Assembly: GCF_003044275.1 (NCBI RefSeq)
Contig: NZ_PZPL01000001.1
Span: 2,480,001-2,544,000, forward strand
Direction: 5' to 3'
From: Rathayibacter caricis DSM 15933
Lineage (GTDB): Bacteria; Actinomycetota; Actinomycetes; Actinomycetales; Microbacteriaceae
DNA: 64,000 bases
Positions 25,981-36,913 of this stretch are shown here, piece after piece (the first letter of the stretch is position 1; the number at the start of each line of letters is the position of its first letter). Position numbers and translations under genes: made by a program. Below the pieces are notes generated by a model. The model was given only the letters and a program-made list of their open reading frames with translations, was not told the origin of the DNA and searched no databases.

Positions 25981-27279
25981 TCAGGCCGCCGTCGGAGCCG
26001 TCGGGCCGGTGGGCGGAACGGCCGCGAGCATCCGCTCGAGCGCGATCTCCGCCTCGGCCTTCACCGAGTCGTCCACCGAGATGCGGTTGTGCACGACGCC
26101 GGAGACCAGGCCTTCGAGCACCCAGGCGAGGTAGCCGGGGTGGATGCGGTACATGGTCGAGCACGGGCAGACGACGTCGTCGAGGCAGAAGATCGTGTGC
26201 TGCGGGTACTGCACGGCGAGGCGCTGCACCAGGTTGATCTCGGTGCCGATCGCGAAGGTCGTGCCCGCCGGGGCGGCCTGGATCGCCTTCACGATGTAGT
26301 CCGTGGATCCGTACTCGTCGGCGGCGTCGACGACCGCCATCGGGCACTCCGGGTGCACGATCACGCGGACACCGGGGTGCTCGGCGCGCGCCTTCTCGAT
26401 CTGGCCGACGGTGAACCGCTTGTGCACCGAGCAGAAGCCGTGCCAGAGGATCACCTGCGCGTCCAGGAGCGTCTGCACGTCGGAGCCGCCCTGCGCCTTC
26501 CGCGGGTTCCACATCGGCATGCGCTCCAGCGGCACGCCCATGGCCTTGGCCGTGTTGCGGCCCAGGTGCTGGTCGGGGAAGAAGAGCACCCGCTGCCCGC
26601 GCGCGAACGCGTCCTCGAGGACGGTGGCGGCGTTCGAGGAGGTGCAGACCACTCCGCCGTTCCGACCGCAGAAGGCCTTCAGCGCGGCGGAGGAGTTCAT
26701 GTAGGTGACCGGGATCAGCGGCACGCGGCCGTCCGCGTCCGGCTCGGTGCCGTAGAGCTCGGTGAGCTCGGCCCACGCGTCCTCGACCGAGTCGATGTCG
26801 GCCATGTCGGCCATCGAGCAGCCGGCCGCGAGATTGGGCAGGATCACGGCCTGCTCCGGGCGCGAGAGGATGTCGGCCGTCTCGGCCATGAAGTGCACGC
26901 CGCAGAAGACGATCGCCTCGGCGTCCGGACGGCTCTTCGCCGCCTTCGCGAGCTGGAAGGAGTCGCCCACGAAGTCGGCGTACTGCACCACCTCGTCGCG
27001 CTGGTAGAAGTGGCCGAGCACGACGACCCGGTCGCCGAGCGTCCGCTTCGCGTCGAGGATGCGGCGGTGCAGCTCGTCGGCGCTCGCCGCGGTGTACTCC
27101 TCGGGGAGCCGGCCCTGCACGGGGGCCTCGGCGGGGATCGGATCGGCTTGCGACGCTCCGGGGCCGTAGGCGGGGAGGCCGAGGTCGAACGACCAGGGCG
27201 CGTCGGCGAGCTCGGGGGCGCAGGTCTCGCCCGGGGCTCCGCGCTCGATGAGCTGGATGGTGCTGTCGACGGATGTCAC
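25981..27279 (-). CDS. nadA: Quinolinate synthase
   Basis: A 432-residue NadA of the long type; it condenses iminoaspartate and DHAP to quinolinate with a [4Fe-4S] cluster. Cysteine regions that could hold the cluster are 'FCGVHFMAE', 'CTSSNAA' and 'CPCSTMYRIHPGYLAW'. 'HPECPM' is also conserved. GTG start with a GAGGAGA site. It follows nrtR by 49 nt and precedes nadB by 1 nt. The final CxC region is typical of the actinobacterial form. Confidence 0.96.
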   Translation of the reverse strand: MTSVDSTIQLIERGAPGETCAPELADAPWSFDLGLPAYGPGASQADPIPAEAPVQGRLPEEYTAASADELHRRILDAKRTLGDRVVVLGHFYQRDEVVQYADFVGDSFQLAKAAKSRPDAEAIVFCGVHFMAETADILSRPEQAVILPNLAAGCSMADMADIDSVEDAWAELTELYGTEPDADGRVPLIPVTYMNSSAALKAFCGRNGGVVCTSSNAATVLEDAFARGQRVLFFPDQHLGRNTAKAMGVPLERMPMWNPRKAQGGSDVQTLLDAQVILWHGFCSVHKRFTVGQIEKARAEHPGVRVIVHPECPMAVVDAADEYGSTDYIVKAIQAAPAGTTFAIGTEINLVQRLAVQYPQHTIFCLDDVVCPCSTMYRIHPGYLAWVLEGLVSGVVHNRISVDDSVKAEAEIALERMLAAVPPTGPTAPTAA

Positions 27280-27328
27280 GTGTCTCTCCTCGGATGGTGC
27301 GGACGGACGGGCGGAGCCGGTGGGTTGC

Positions 27329-28012
27329 TCAGACCGGCAGCGGCCCGTTGTCGACGAGTGCCACGGACTCGTCGTAGCGGTACAGCCGCGGAGGGCGGTG
27401 ACGGGTGCCCGCCAGCCGCTGCTCGGTGGGTACCACGGTCTTGGACGCCTCGATGGTGCGGCGGAAGTTCGCCGGGTCGAGGGGCTTCTGCAGGACGGCC
27501 TCGTGCACCTCGCGCAGCTGCGCGAGGGTGAAGGTCTCGCCGAGGAAGGCCTGCGCGATGCGGGAGTACTCCATCTTGTTGCGCAGACGCCACAGGGCGT
27601 AGTCGACGATCAGCCCGTGATCGAAGGCCAGCTCGAGCGGCAGGTCGGTGCACAGCCAGGTGACGTTCTCGCCCACGATCGCCTCGTCGGCCTCGGAGGT
27701 GCGCACGAGAGCCCAGTAGACGATCGAGACCACGCGGCGCTCGCCGGGGGAGCGGTCGGGGCCGCCCACGGCGTAGAGCTGCTCCAGGTAGCGGGGCCCG
27801 AGTCCGGTGGTCTCCCGCAGAGTGCGGCGGGCGGCCTCGGCGAGGTCCTCCTCGGCACGGAGGGGGCCGCCGGGGAGCGCCCAGAGGCCCTCGAACGGCT
27901 CGCGGATGCGGCGGACGACGGGGATCCAGACGGTGCTCGCCCCGGTCTCGGGGTGCGGGCGCAACGCGAAGATCACGGTCGAGACGGCGAGCCGCGGCAG
28001 TGCTTCGTCCAT
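27329..28012 (-). CDS. nrtR: Nudix-related transcriptional regulator NrtR
   Basis: A 227-residue protein. An N-terminal Nudix-like domain (about 5-145) has 'GGPLRAEEDLAEAARRTLRETTGL', a Nudix box with substitutions at the catalytic positions (R-E-T-T rather than RE.xEE). A C-terminal winged helix (about 150-227) has 'FTLAQLREVHEAVL' and 'NFRRTIEAS'. This is the NrtR pattern: a repressor of NAD genes that senses ADP-ribose or related ligands. It leads the nadA-nadB-nadC-desulfurase operon, and a 25-bp inverted repeat lies 12 nt upstream of its ATG, as expected for autoregulation. Confidence 0.9.
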   Translation of the reverse strand: MDEALPRLAVSTVIFALRPHPETGASTVWIPVVRRIREPFEGLWALPGGPLRAEEDLAEAARRTLRETTGLGPRYLEQLYAVGGPDRSPGERRVVSIVYWALVRTSEADEAIVGENVTWLCTDLPLELAFDHGLIVDYALWRLRNKMEYSRIAQAFLGETFTLAQLREVHEAVLQKPLDPANFRRTIEASKTVVPTEQRLAGTRHRPPRLYRYDESVALVDNGPLPV

Positions 28013-28023
28013 GGCGGATCCCT

Positions 28024-28048
28024 ACTAAGAGTCGCACTGACTGTAAGT
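28024..28048. promoter_or_regulatory. Candidate NrtR operator
   Basis: Arms ACTAAGAGTC (28024-28033) and GACTGTAAGT (28039-28048) form an inverted repeat with 8 of 10 positions matched and a 5-nt spacer. It ends 12 nt upstream of the nrtR start, overlapping the probable promoter. A related half-site, CTTAGTGTCAC, lies at about 28059-28069. Confidence 0.5.
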
Positions 28049-28105
28049 GCTGCCGCGAGCTTAGTGTCACTCCGACCCGAACACCAGACCCTTCGTGCTC
28101 TCCGC

Positions 28106-28160
28106 GAGATGCCACTCCGGAACGGGACACGCCGAGGGAGCCGTACCGAAGTGGCATCTC
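28106..28160. repeat. 20-bp near-perfect inverted repeat between nrtR and the gcv operon
   Basis: Arms 28106-28125 and 28141-28160 match at 18 of 20 positions around a 15-nt loop. It sits between the divergent nrtR and gcvT promoters. It is too long for an ordinary operator; it may be an extragenic palindrome or a roadblock between the two promoters. Confidence 0.55.
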
Positions 28161-28191
28161 GGAGGAGAGGACAGCGCACGCGGCACCCCGC

Positions 28192-28197
28192 TAGGGT
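28192..28197 (+). promoter_or_regulatory. -10 element of the gcv operon
   Basis: TAGGGT, about 40 nt upstream of the first glycine aptamer. It is placed so that transcription would start just before the riboswitch. Confidence 0.4.
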
Positions 28198-28230
28198 GAG
28201 CGGACAACCGAATACCGGGCCGCATACGCG

Positions 28231-28440
28231 ACGCGGGAGAGCCGACTCCGTCGGCACCGAAGGAGCAAGCCTCCCCGCCAATCTCTCAGGTCTTGTACCG
28301 CGTCGAACTGGCCACTCTGGAAATGCGTCGCGGAGCGACGAGCCGCCTGCGCGGTGCGCTCACTCCGACGGGGCAGCCCACGGTGAAAGCGCCGCTCCGA
28401 GCGGCGTGAACCTCTCAGGCATCCCGACAGAGGGGGAGTT
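28231..28440 (+). ncRNA. Tandem glycine riboswitch
   Basis: Two successive glycine aptamers precede gcvT. The first runs about 28231-28325, with 'GCGGGAGAGCC', 'CACCGAAGGAGCAAGC' and 'CAATCTCTCAGG'. The second runs about 28370-28440, with 'GGGGCAGCCCACGG', a P3 stem from GCCGCTC/GAGCGGC and 'AACCTCTCAGG'. The conserved CTCTCAGG of each aptamer is intact. Known glycine riboswitches upstream of gcvT turn the cleavage system on when glycine is high. The expression platform is within the ~75 nt before the gcvT ATG; no clear terminator is seen there, so translational control is possible. Confidence 0.92.
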
Positions 28441-28515
28441 CCCACGGCACTGCTGTGCCTCGCACCATCGACCTGTGCGGGCGCGTGCGCAGCACTGCGA
28501 CGAATTGGAGAACTC

Positions 28516-29709
28516 ATGTCCGAGATCCGAACGACCCTCCCCGCCGAGACCCCCGAGCCGCGCCGCTCCCCGCTGCACGACGTGCACGTGGCGGCCGGCG
28601 CCTCCTTCACCGACTTCGCCGGCTGGTGGATGCCGGTGCGCTACTCCGGCGACCTCGCCGAGCACCACGCGGTGCGCACCGCCGCCGGCCTCTTCGACCT
28701 CTCCCACATGGGCGAGATCCTGGTCGTCGGCCCCGAGGCGGTGGACGCCCTGGACTACGCGCTCGCGAGCGACCTGAGCGCCGTCGCCGTCGGTCGCGCC
28801 AAGTACACGCTCCTGCTCGACCGCACCGGCGGCGTCATCGACGACCTCGTCGTCTACCGCACCGGCGAGGACCGCTTCATGGTCGTCGCGAACGCCTCCA
28901 ACCGGCACGTGGTCGCCGAGCAGCTGCGCGACCGCACGGCCATGTTCGACTGCGAGCTGTTCGACGAGAGCGACGACGTCGCCCTGATCGCGATCCAGGG
29001 CCCGAAGTCGCTCGAGATCCTGCAGAACGTGCAGGGCCTCGCCGTCGAGACCGAGCGGGGAGCGGAGTCGGTGCTCGACACCGACGACGCCGCTCGCCTG
29101 CTCGAGGAGCTGCGCTACTACCGCGCGGTGCCCGCGACCTTCGAGGCGCATCCGATCCTCATCGCCCGCACCGGCTACACCGGCGAGGACGGCTTCGAGA
29201 TCTACGTCGCCCCCGACACCGCCCCCGCCCTGTGGGAGGCGCTCGCCGAGACGGGCGCCGGAGCGGGCCTCGTGCCGGCCGGACTCGCCGCGCGCGACAC
29301 GCTGCGCCTCGAGGCGGGCATGCCGCTCTACGGCCACGAGCTCTCCCGTGAGATCTTCCCCGCGCAGGCCGGCCTCGGCCGCGTCGTCGCCTTCGGCAAG
29401 CCGATCGACTTCGTCGGCCGCGCCGCCAGCGAGGAGGGCCCCGCCGGGGACGCTCCCGTGCTCGTCGGCCTCGTCGGCGAGGGCCGCCGTGCCGCCCGCG
29501 CCGACTACCCCGTCTTCTCCGAGAGCGGCGACGAGATCGGAGTCGTCACCAGCGGCGTCCTCTCGCCCACGCTCGGCGTCCCCGTGGCCATGGCCTACGT
29601 GGCCCCCGCGCAGGCGCAGCCCGGCACCGTCGTCGCCGTCGACATCCGCGGCAGCCGTCTTCCCATGACCGTCACCGCCCTCCCCTTCTACTCCAGAAAG
29701 AAGATCTGA
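28516..29709 (+). CDS. gcvT: Glycine cleavage system T protein (aminomethyltransferase)
   Basis: A 397-residue THF-dependent aminomethyltransferase that releases ammonia and makes methylene-THF from the H-protein intermediate. Conserved 'DLSHMGEI', '[19 protein letters not shown]', '[14 protein letters not shown]' and '[11 protein letters not shown]' are present. ATG at 28516 with a TTGGAG site. It is the first gene of gcvT-gcvH-gcvP under the tandem glycine riboswitch. The N-terminus is about 20 residues longer than in some homologues. Confidence 0.97.
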   Translation: MSEIRTTLPAETPEPRRSPLHDVHVAAGASFTDFAGWWMPVRYSGDLAEHHAVRTAAGLFDLSHMGEILVVGPEAVDALDYALASDLSAVAVGRAKYTLLLDRTGGVIDDLVVYRTGEDRFMVVANASNRHVVAEQLRDRTAMFDCELFDESDDVALIAIQGPKSLEILQNVQGLAVETERGAESVLDTDDAARLLEELRYYRAVPATFEAHPILIARTGYTGEDGFEIYVAPDTAPALWEALAETGAGAGLVPAGLAARDTLRLEAGMPLYGHELSREIFPAQAGLGRVVAFGKPIDFVGRAASEEGPAGDAPVLVGLVGEGRRAARADYPVFSESGDEIGVVTSGVLSPTLGVPVAMAYVAPAQAQPGTVVAVDIRGSRLPMTVTALPFYSRKKI

Positions 29710-29710
29710 C

Positions 29711-30085
29711 ATGGCCGTCCCCTCCGACCTGCAGTACACCTCCGATCACGAGTGGATCGCCGTCGACGGTGACGTCGCGACGGTGGGCATCACGGCCTAC
29801 GCCGCCGACAAGCTGGGCGACGTCGTCTTCGTCGAGCTGCCCGACGCGGGCTCCCGCGTCGAGGGCGGCAGCGTCGTCGGCGAGATCGAGTCGACCAAGT
29901 CCGTCGGCGAGCTGTTCGCGCCGGTCGACGGCGAGGTGCTCGAGGTCAACTCCGGCGTCGTCGACAGCCCCGAGCTGGTCAACTCCGACCCGTTCGGCGA
30001 GGGCTGGCTCATCAAGGTGCGCTTCGACGCGCTGCCCGACGGCCTGCTCGACGCCGCGGCCTACGGCGAGCTGGTCGGAGAGTAG
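29711..30085 (+). CDS. gcvH: Glycine cleavage system H protein
   Basis: A 124-residue lipoyl carrier. The lipoylated Lys63 lies in '[15 protein letters not shown]', the standard H-protein motif. It shuttles the aminomethyl group between GcvP, GcvT and the dehydrogenase. It starts 1 nt after the gcvT stop and its stop directly abuts the gcvP ATG. Confidence 0.97.
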   Translation: MAVPSDLQYTSDHEWIAVDGDVATVGITAYAADKLGDVVFVELPDAGSRVEGGSVVGEIESTKSVGELFAPVDGEVLEVNSGVVDSPELVNSDPFGEGWLIKVRFDALPDGLLDAAAYGELVGE

Positions 30086-32974
<2,889 letters not shown>

Positions 32975-32994
32975 TCGGCCGGCAGGTGCCTGTC

Positions 32995-33063
32995 CGCAAC
33001 CGAGGCTGAAATGCGGGAGCGGGGCGTTCTGCCCGTCTTCCGCCTCGTCCACCCTCGATTGCG
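32995..33063. repeat. ~70-bp inverted-repeat element, left copy
   Basis: Begins CGCAACCGAGG (32995-33005) and ends CCTCGATTGCG (33053-33063), so its ends are inverted to each other with one mismatch. Its interior resembles the reverse complement of the element at 34028-34095. Together the two flank the AbiEi-like gene. Confidence 0.5.
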
Positions 33064-33161
33064 AACACGGACGGTCCTCCCCATGAGGTCGCCGCGGCGT
33101 GCAGTCCACGGATCGTCGCTGAACGTGCTCAGGTGAGTGCGCATCCGGCGATCGTGATGCC

Positions 33162-34031
33162 GTGGAACGCCTCATGCATGTCCTGGCAGGACTCGACGGA
33201 GTCGCGACGACGGCGCAGCTCGCTCGCGCCGGAGTTACGGCGCGCGATCTTCGAGCGGCGGTCGACTCCGGAGCCGTCCTTCGGCTGAGACGCGGATGGT
33301 TCGCGCTTCCCGCCGTTGCGCTCGTTCAGCGCCGCGCCGTTGCAGCCGGCGGCGTTCTCAGCTGCGCTTCGGGCCTGGACGCTCGCGGCCTCTGGGTGCT
33401 CGAGACGGGCCGACTGCACGTCGCCGTCCCGCCCCACTCCTCAGAGCGCCGAGCAGGCGACGGCACGGTGCTGCATTGGCGCGCGTGGGAGGGATGCGGT
33501 CCTGAGACGTCGTCGCTCGACGGCCTCCGCTCCTCCCTGCTCCATCTGCTCGCCTGCGTCGACGGCGAGAACGCCCTCATGACGTTCGACAGCGCCGTGA
33601 ACTCGGGCGCGATCGCGCTCGATGATCTCCTCGCACTGCGCGGTCTCGCGCCCACCGGCAGGCAGTGGGTGTTCGACGAGGTGGACCCCTTGTCCCAGTC
33701 CGGTCTGGAGACGAGGGTGCGCCGATGCGGTCGCCGGTTGGGCGTCCGCGTGAGGTCGCAGGTGCCGATCCCCCGGGTGGGGCGGGTCGACGTCCTTCTG
33801 GGGGAGCGGCTCGTGTTCGAGCCCGATGGCCGTGCATTCCACTCCGGCTCCCACCAGCTCGAGGAGGACTACCGGCGGAGCCTCGAGCTGGCGGCTCAGG
33901 GGTACCTCTGCATCCGGCTCTCGACCCGTCAGATCATCGCCTCGTGGGAGCGGACCGAAGACGTCATCAGGGGTCTCGTCCAGCGCAAGGAGCACCTCTG
34001 GTCCGGTCGGCAGCACGGTGAGCGTCGGTAA
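33162..34031 (+). CDS. AbiEi-like N-terminal domain / DUF559-like protein
   Basis: A 289-residue protein. Residues about 10-50 ('GVATTAQLARAGVTARDLRAAV..G.L.RLRRGWFAL') form the winged-helix of AbiEi-type antitoxin proteins. The C-terminal part (about 190-275), with 'VGRVDVLLGERLVFEPDGRAFH' and 'GYLCIRLSTRQI', resembles DUF559/Vsr-type nuclease-fold domains (E-x-D and later beta strands). This domain pair is widespread in actinobacteria. No AbiEii toxin gene is adjacent, so it is not a classical pair. GTG 33162 is used; ATG 33174 is an equally possible start. It lies between two inverted copies of a ~70-bp element, and the stop codon is inside the right copy. Confidence 0.75.
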   Translation: MERLMHVLAGLDGVATTAQLARAGVTARDLRAAVDSGAVLRLRRGWFALPAVALVQRRAVAAGGVLSCASGLDARGLWVLETGRLHVAVPPHSSERRAGDGTVLHWRAWEGCGPETSSLDGLRSSLLHLLACVDGENALMTFDSAVNSGAIALDDLLALRGLAPTGRQWVFDEVDPLSQSGLETRVRRCGRRLGVRVRSQVPIPRVGRVDVLLGERLVFEPDGRAFHSGSHQLEEDYRRSLELAAQGYLCIRLSTRQIIASWERTEDVIRGLVQRKEHLWSGRQHGERR

Positions 34032-34095
34032 CCGAGGTCGATCCGCGGCAGAAGACGGTCAGACCCTGCCTCCCACGCTCTGAACCTCGGTTGCG
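34028..34095. repeat. ~70-bp inverted-repeat element, right copy
   Basis: Begins GTAACCGAGG (34028-34037) and ends CCTCGGTTGCG (34085-34095). Read on the minus strand it lines up along most of its length with the element at 32995-33063. Its first bases contain the stop codon of the AbiEi-like gene. Confidence 0.5.
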
Positions 34096-34107
34096 TACGG
34101 GCTCCAG

Positions 34108-34899
34108 CTAGGAAGCGGGCTCCGGCGCCGCGAACAGCTCCGGCCAGAGCGCCACCGCCAGCGGGTACCCCACGAACGACACGATGTCGATGATCGAGTG
34201 CGCGATCACCAGGGGCAGCGTCCGTCCGAACCGCTGGTAGAACAGTCCGAACACCACGCCCATGATCACGTTGCCGAGGAACGGCCCGATGCCCTGGTAG
34301 AGGTGGTAGCTGCCCCGGAGCAGCGCGCTGGCGAACAGGATCCGCCACCGTCCCCAGCCGAGGTCGCCCAGCCGCGCGAAGAGGTAGCCGACCACGATCA
34401 CCTCCTCCTGGATCCCCGCTCGGATCGCCGAGAGGATCAGCACGGGGACGGTCCACCAGTACGCGTCCAGCGGAGACGCGACGACCGCCACCGTCACGCC
34501 CAGGGCCCGTCCGACCGCGTACAGCGCGATCCCGGGGGCGCCGATCGCGATCGCGAGCACGGTCCCGGTGCCGAGATCGCGCAGCGGATGCCGCAGATCC
34601 AGTCCCAGCCGCCCGAGCGGCCGCCCGGAGCTCTGCCAGAGCAGGAACGCGCAGAGAGCCACCGGCACCAGGTCGAAGAACAGCGCCAGCAGCTGGTAGA
34701 TCAGGTCGAACACCGGGCGGTCGCTGAGTGCTCCGTTCAGCGTCGCCGTCTGCTCCGACAGCGCGACGCCGCGCGTGAGCCGATTCGTGATCGAGACGAC
34801 GGAGTAGATCGCGGAGGCGCCGAGCGACAGCCCCAGGACGAGCAGGATCTCGACCCGAACGCGCCAACCGCTGTTCAAATCTTGCACGCTGTGCGCCAT
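34108..34899 (-). CDS. CPBP-family intramembrane metalloprotease
   Basis: A 263-residue, roughly eight-helix membrane protein. The CPBP (CaaX protease and bacteriocin-processing) motifs are visible: 'QEEVIVVGYLFARL' for motif 1 (EExxx..), 'LLRGSYHLYQG' with the His of motif 2, 'GNVIMGVVFGLFY' and 'AHSIIDIVSF' for motifs 3 and 4. Such proteins cleave in or near the membrane or confer bacteriocin self-immunity; the substrate is unknown. The start at 34899 has a clear GGAGG site 8 nt upstream. Its promoter region is unusually AT-rich for this genome and shared with the divergent transporter operon. Confidence 0.85.
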   Translation of the reverse strand: MAHSVQDLNSGWRVRVEILLVLGLSLGASAIYSVVSITNRLTRGVALSEQTATLNGALSDRPVFDLIYQLLALFFDLVPVALCAFLLWQSSGRPLGRLGLDLRHPLRDLGTGTVLAIAIGAPGIALYAVGRALGVTVAVVASPLDAYWWTVPVLILSAIRAGIQEEVIVVGYLFARLGDLGWGRWRILFASALLRGSYHLYQGIGPFLGNVIMGVVFGLFYQRFGRTLPLVIAHSIIDIVSFVGYPLAVALWPELFAAPEPAS

Positions 34900-35172
34900 T
34901 AATGAGACCTCCTCGAAACGATTGATATTTGCGATACACCCTTGTTTGGCGCTCGAATCCTGCATTTTGCGATGCAAAGTTCACTTCGCTGTTACTGCTG
35001 TGTAACGGTTTCCAGGTGCTTTTGTTGTCATAGCGCGCCAATGCATAGTCTCGTGGACGGCACTCGCGCGGGGGCCAACAGTCTCTCGTGCGCCGACGCC
35101 GTCGCTACGCGCGCGGCCACCACAGCATCCGGGAAATCACTTCCCGTGCGCCCTCACACCACTGGAGGAATA
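34900..35172. promoter_or_regulatory. AT-rich divergent control region between CPBP and peptide transporter genes
   Basis: 273 nt without a gene. The octamer TTTGCGAT occurs at 34928-34935 and 34966-34973; the second copy is part of the palindrome TTTGC-GAT-GCAAA (34966-34978). The A+T content is clearly higher than in the flanking genes. These features suit a regulated promoter for the peptide importer; no regulator is identified. Confidence 0.4.
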
Positions 35173-36792
35173 GTGAAAATCAGACGTTTCGGCCTCGGAG
35201 CTCTGGCGCTCGTCGCCGCGAGCACCCTGGTCCTCGCCGGCTGCAGCAGCTCGAACGACGACGGCGGGGGAGATGCGGCCGGAGACTCCGCCGCGATCAT
35301 CCTCACCAACGGCTCCGAGCCGCAGAACCCGCTGGTCCCGACCAACACCAACGAGGTGGGCGGCGGCAAGATCCTCGACGAGATCTTCGCCGGTCTCTAC
35401 TACTACGACGCCGAGGGCGCGGCGCAGCCCGACCTGGCCGAGTCGGTCGAGTCGGACGACGCGCAGAACTACACCATCACGATCGAGTCGGGCCGCACCT
35501 TCACCAACGGTGAGGAGATCACGGCCCAGTCCTTCGTGGACGCGTGGAACTACGGCGCGAAGTACTCCAACGAGCAGCTCCAGAGCTACTTCTTCGAGGA
35601 CATCGAGGGCTTCAGCTACGACGAGGACACCGAGCTGACCGGCCTGAAGGTCGTCGACGACACGACGTTCACCGTCGCGCTCTCGGCCCCCAAGTCGGAC
35701 TTCCCGCAGCGTCTGGGCTACTCGGCCTACTACCCGCTGCCCAGCGTCGCCTACGACGACATGGACGCCTTCGGTGAGAACCCGATCGGCAACGGCCCGT
35801 ACATGCTCGACGGCGAGGGCGCGTGGCAGCACGACGTCCAGATCGACCTGGTCGTGAACCCCGACTACGACGGACCCCGCGTCCCGGTCAACGGCGGCAT
35901 CACCATCACGTTCTACGCGACCCAGGACGCGTCGTACGCCGACCTGCTCGCCGGCAACGTCGACGTGATCGACCAGATCCCGGACTCCGCGTTCGGCACC
36001 TTCGAGAGCGACCTCGGCGACCGCGCGGTCAACCAGGCCTCCGCCGTCTTCCAGTCCTTCACGATCCCGGAGCGCCTCGAGCACTTCAGCGGTGAAGAGG
36101 GCAAGCTCCGCCGCCAGGCCATCTCGATGGCCTTCGACCGCGAGCAGATCACCGACGTCATCTTCGAGGGCACCCGCACCCCCGCCTCCGACTTCACCTC
36201 CCCGGTGATCGACGGCTGGAGCGACTCCCTCGAGGGCGCCGAGGTGCTCGAGTACAACCCCGACGAGGCGAAGAAGCTGTGGGCCGAGGCCGACGCGATC
36301 TCCCCGTGGACGGGCACCTTCTCGATCGCCTACAACGCCGACGGCGGCCACCAGGGCTGGGTCGACGCCGTGTCGAACGCGGTCAAGAACACGCTCGGCA
36401 TCGACGCGGTGGGCGAGGCCTACCCGACCTTCGCCGAGGCGCGCACCAAGATCGTCGACCGCTCGATCGAGACCGCGTTCCGCACCGGATGGCAGGCCGA
36501 CTACCCGGGTCTGTACAACTTCCTGGGCCCGCTGTACGCGACCAACGCCTCATCGAACGACGGTGACTACTCGAACCCCGAGTTCGACCAGCTCCTGGCC
36601 GACGGCTCGGCCGAGACCGACCTCGCGACCGCGAACGAGGACTACCAGAAGGCTCAGGAGGTCCTGCTCCAGGACCTGCCCTCGATCCCGCTCTGGTACG
36701 CCAACGTGACCGGTGGCTACAGCGAGACCGTGTCCGACGTAGAGTTCGGATGGAACTCGGTTCCGCTGTTCTACCAGATCACCAAGAGCTGA
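35173..36792 (+). CDS. Oligopeptide ABC transporter, substrate-binding lipoprotein
   Basis: A 539-residue SBP_bac_5 (OppA/DppA) lipoprotein. The signal peptide ends in the lipobox 'LVLAGC' at about residue 22, followed by a Ser/Asp/Gly linker. Family features: 'FTNGEEITAQSFVDAW', 'NGPYML' and 'RRQAISMAFDREQI'. It captures peptides outside the membrane and delivers them to the permeases that follow. GTG start with a strong GGAGGA site 4 nt upstream. A strong hairpin after its stop probably keeps its level above that of the membrane components. Confidence 0.94.
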   Translation: MKIRRFGLGALALVAASTLVLAGCSSSNDDGGGDAAGDSAAIILTNGSEPQNPLVPTNTNEVGGGKILDEIFAGLYYYDAEGAAQPDLAESVESDDAQNYTITIESGRTFTNGEEITAQSFVDAWNYGAKYSNEQLQSYFFEDIEGFSYDEDTELTGLKVVDDTTFTVALSAPKSDFPQRLGYSAYYPLPSVAYDDMDAFGENPIGNGPYMLDGEGAWQHDVQIDLVVNPDYDGPRVPVNGGITITFYATQDASYADLLAGNVDVIDQIPDSAFGTFESDLGDRAVNQASAVFQSFTIPERLEHFSGEEGKLRRQAISMAFDREQITDVIFEGTRTPASDFTSPVIDGWSDSLEGAEVLEYNPDEAKKLWAEADAISPWTGTFSIAYNADGGHQGWVDAVSNAVKNTLGIDAVGEAYPTFAEARTKIVDRSIETAFRTGWQADYPGLYNFLGPLYATNASSNDGDYSNPEFDQLLADGSAETDLATANEDYQKAQEVLLQDLPSIPLWYANVTGGYSETVSDVEFGWNSVPLFYQITKS

Positions 36793-36806
36793 CATCAGAC
36801 ACGACG

Positions 36807-36860
36807 GGCGCTTCGCCCGCGGGGACGGCACGACCGTTCCCGCGGGCGGAGCGCCTTGTT
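36807..36860 (+). terminator. Attenuating hairpin after the binding-protein gene
   Basis: A 22-bp stem (36807-36828 with 36834-36855, two G-U/mismatch positions), a 5-nt loop and TTGTT. It lies inside the operon between the binding-protein and permease genes, a common way to keep binding protein in excess. Confidence 0.75.
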
Positions 36861-36885
36861 CGGTCACGATCGAATGAGGTCCACC

Positions 36886-36912
36886 ATGCGACACCGGAAC
36901 AGGCAGGGCTGA
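36886..36912 (+). CDS. Possible 8-residue leader peptide before the permease
   Basis: ATG 36886 has a GAGG site 7 nt upstream and encodes MRHRNRQG, ending in TGA one base before the permease GTG. The permease GTG itself has only a weak ribosome site. Translation of this mini-ORF could deliver ribosomes to the permease start by reinitiation. The peptide is unlikely to have a function of its own. Confidence 0.25.
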   Translation: MRHRNRQG

Positions 36913-36913
36913 C

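Noticed and set aside
33162..34031. Classical type IV AbiE toxin-antitoxin pair
   Set aside because: No AbiEii nucleotidyltransferase gene is adjacent, and the C-terminal half is DUF559-like rather than AbiEi C-terminal.
34942..35172. N-terminal extension of the peptide-binding lipoprotein
   Set aside because: It would place 77 residues before the signal peptide; GTG 35173 has a GGAGGA site and gives a proper lipoprotein signal.
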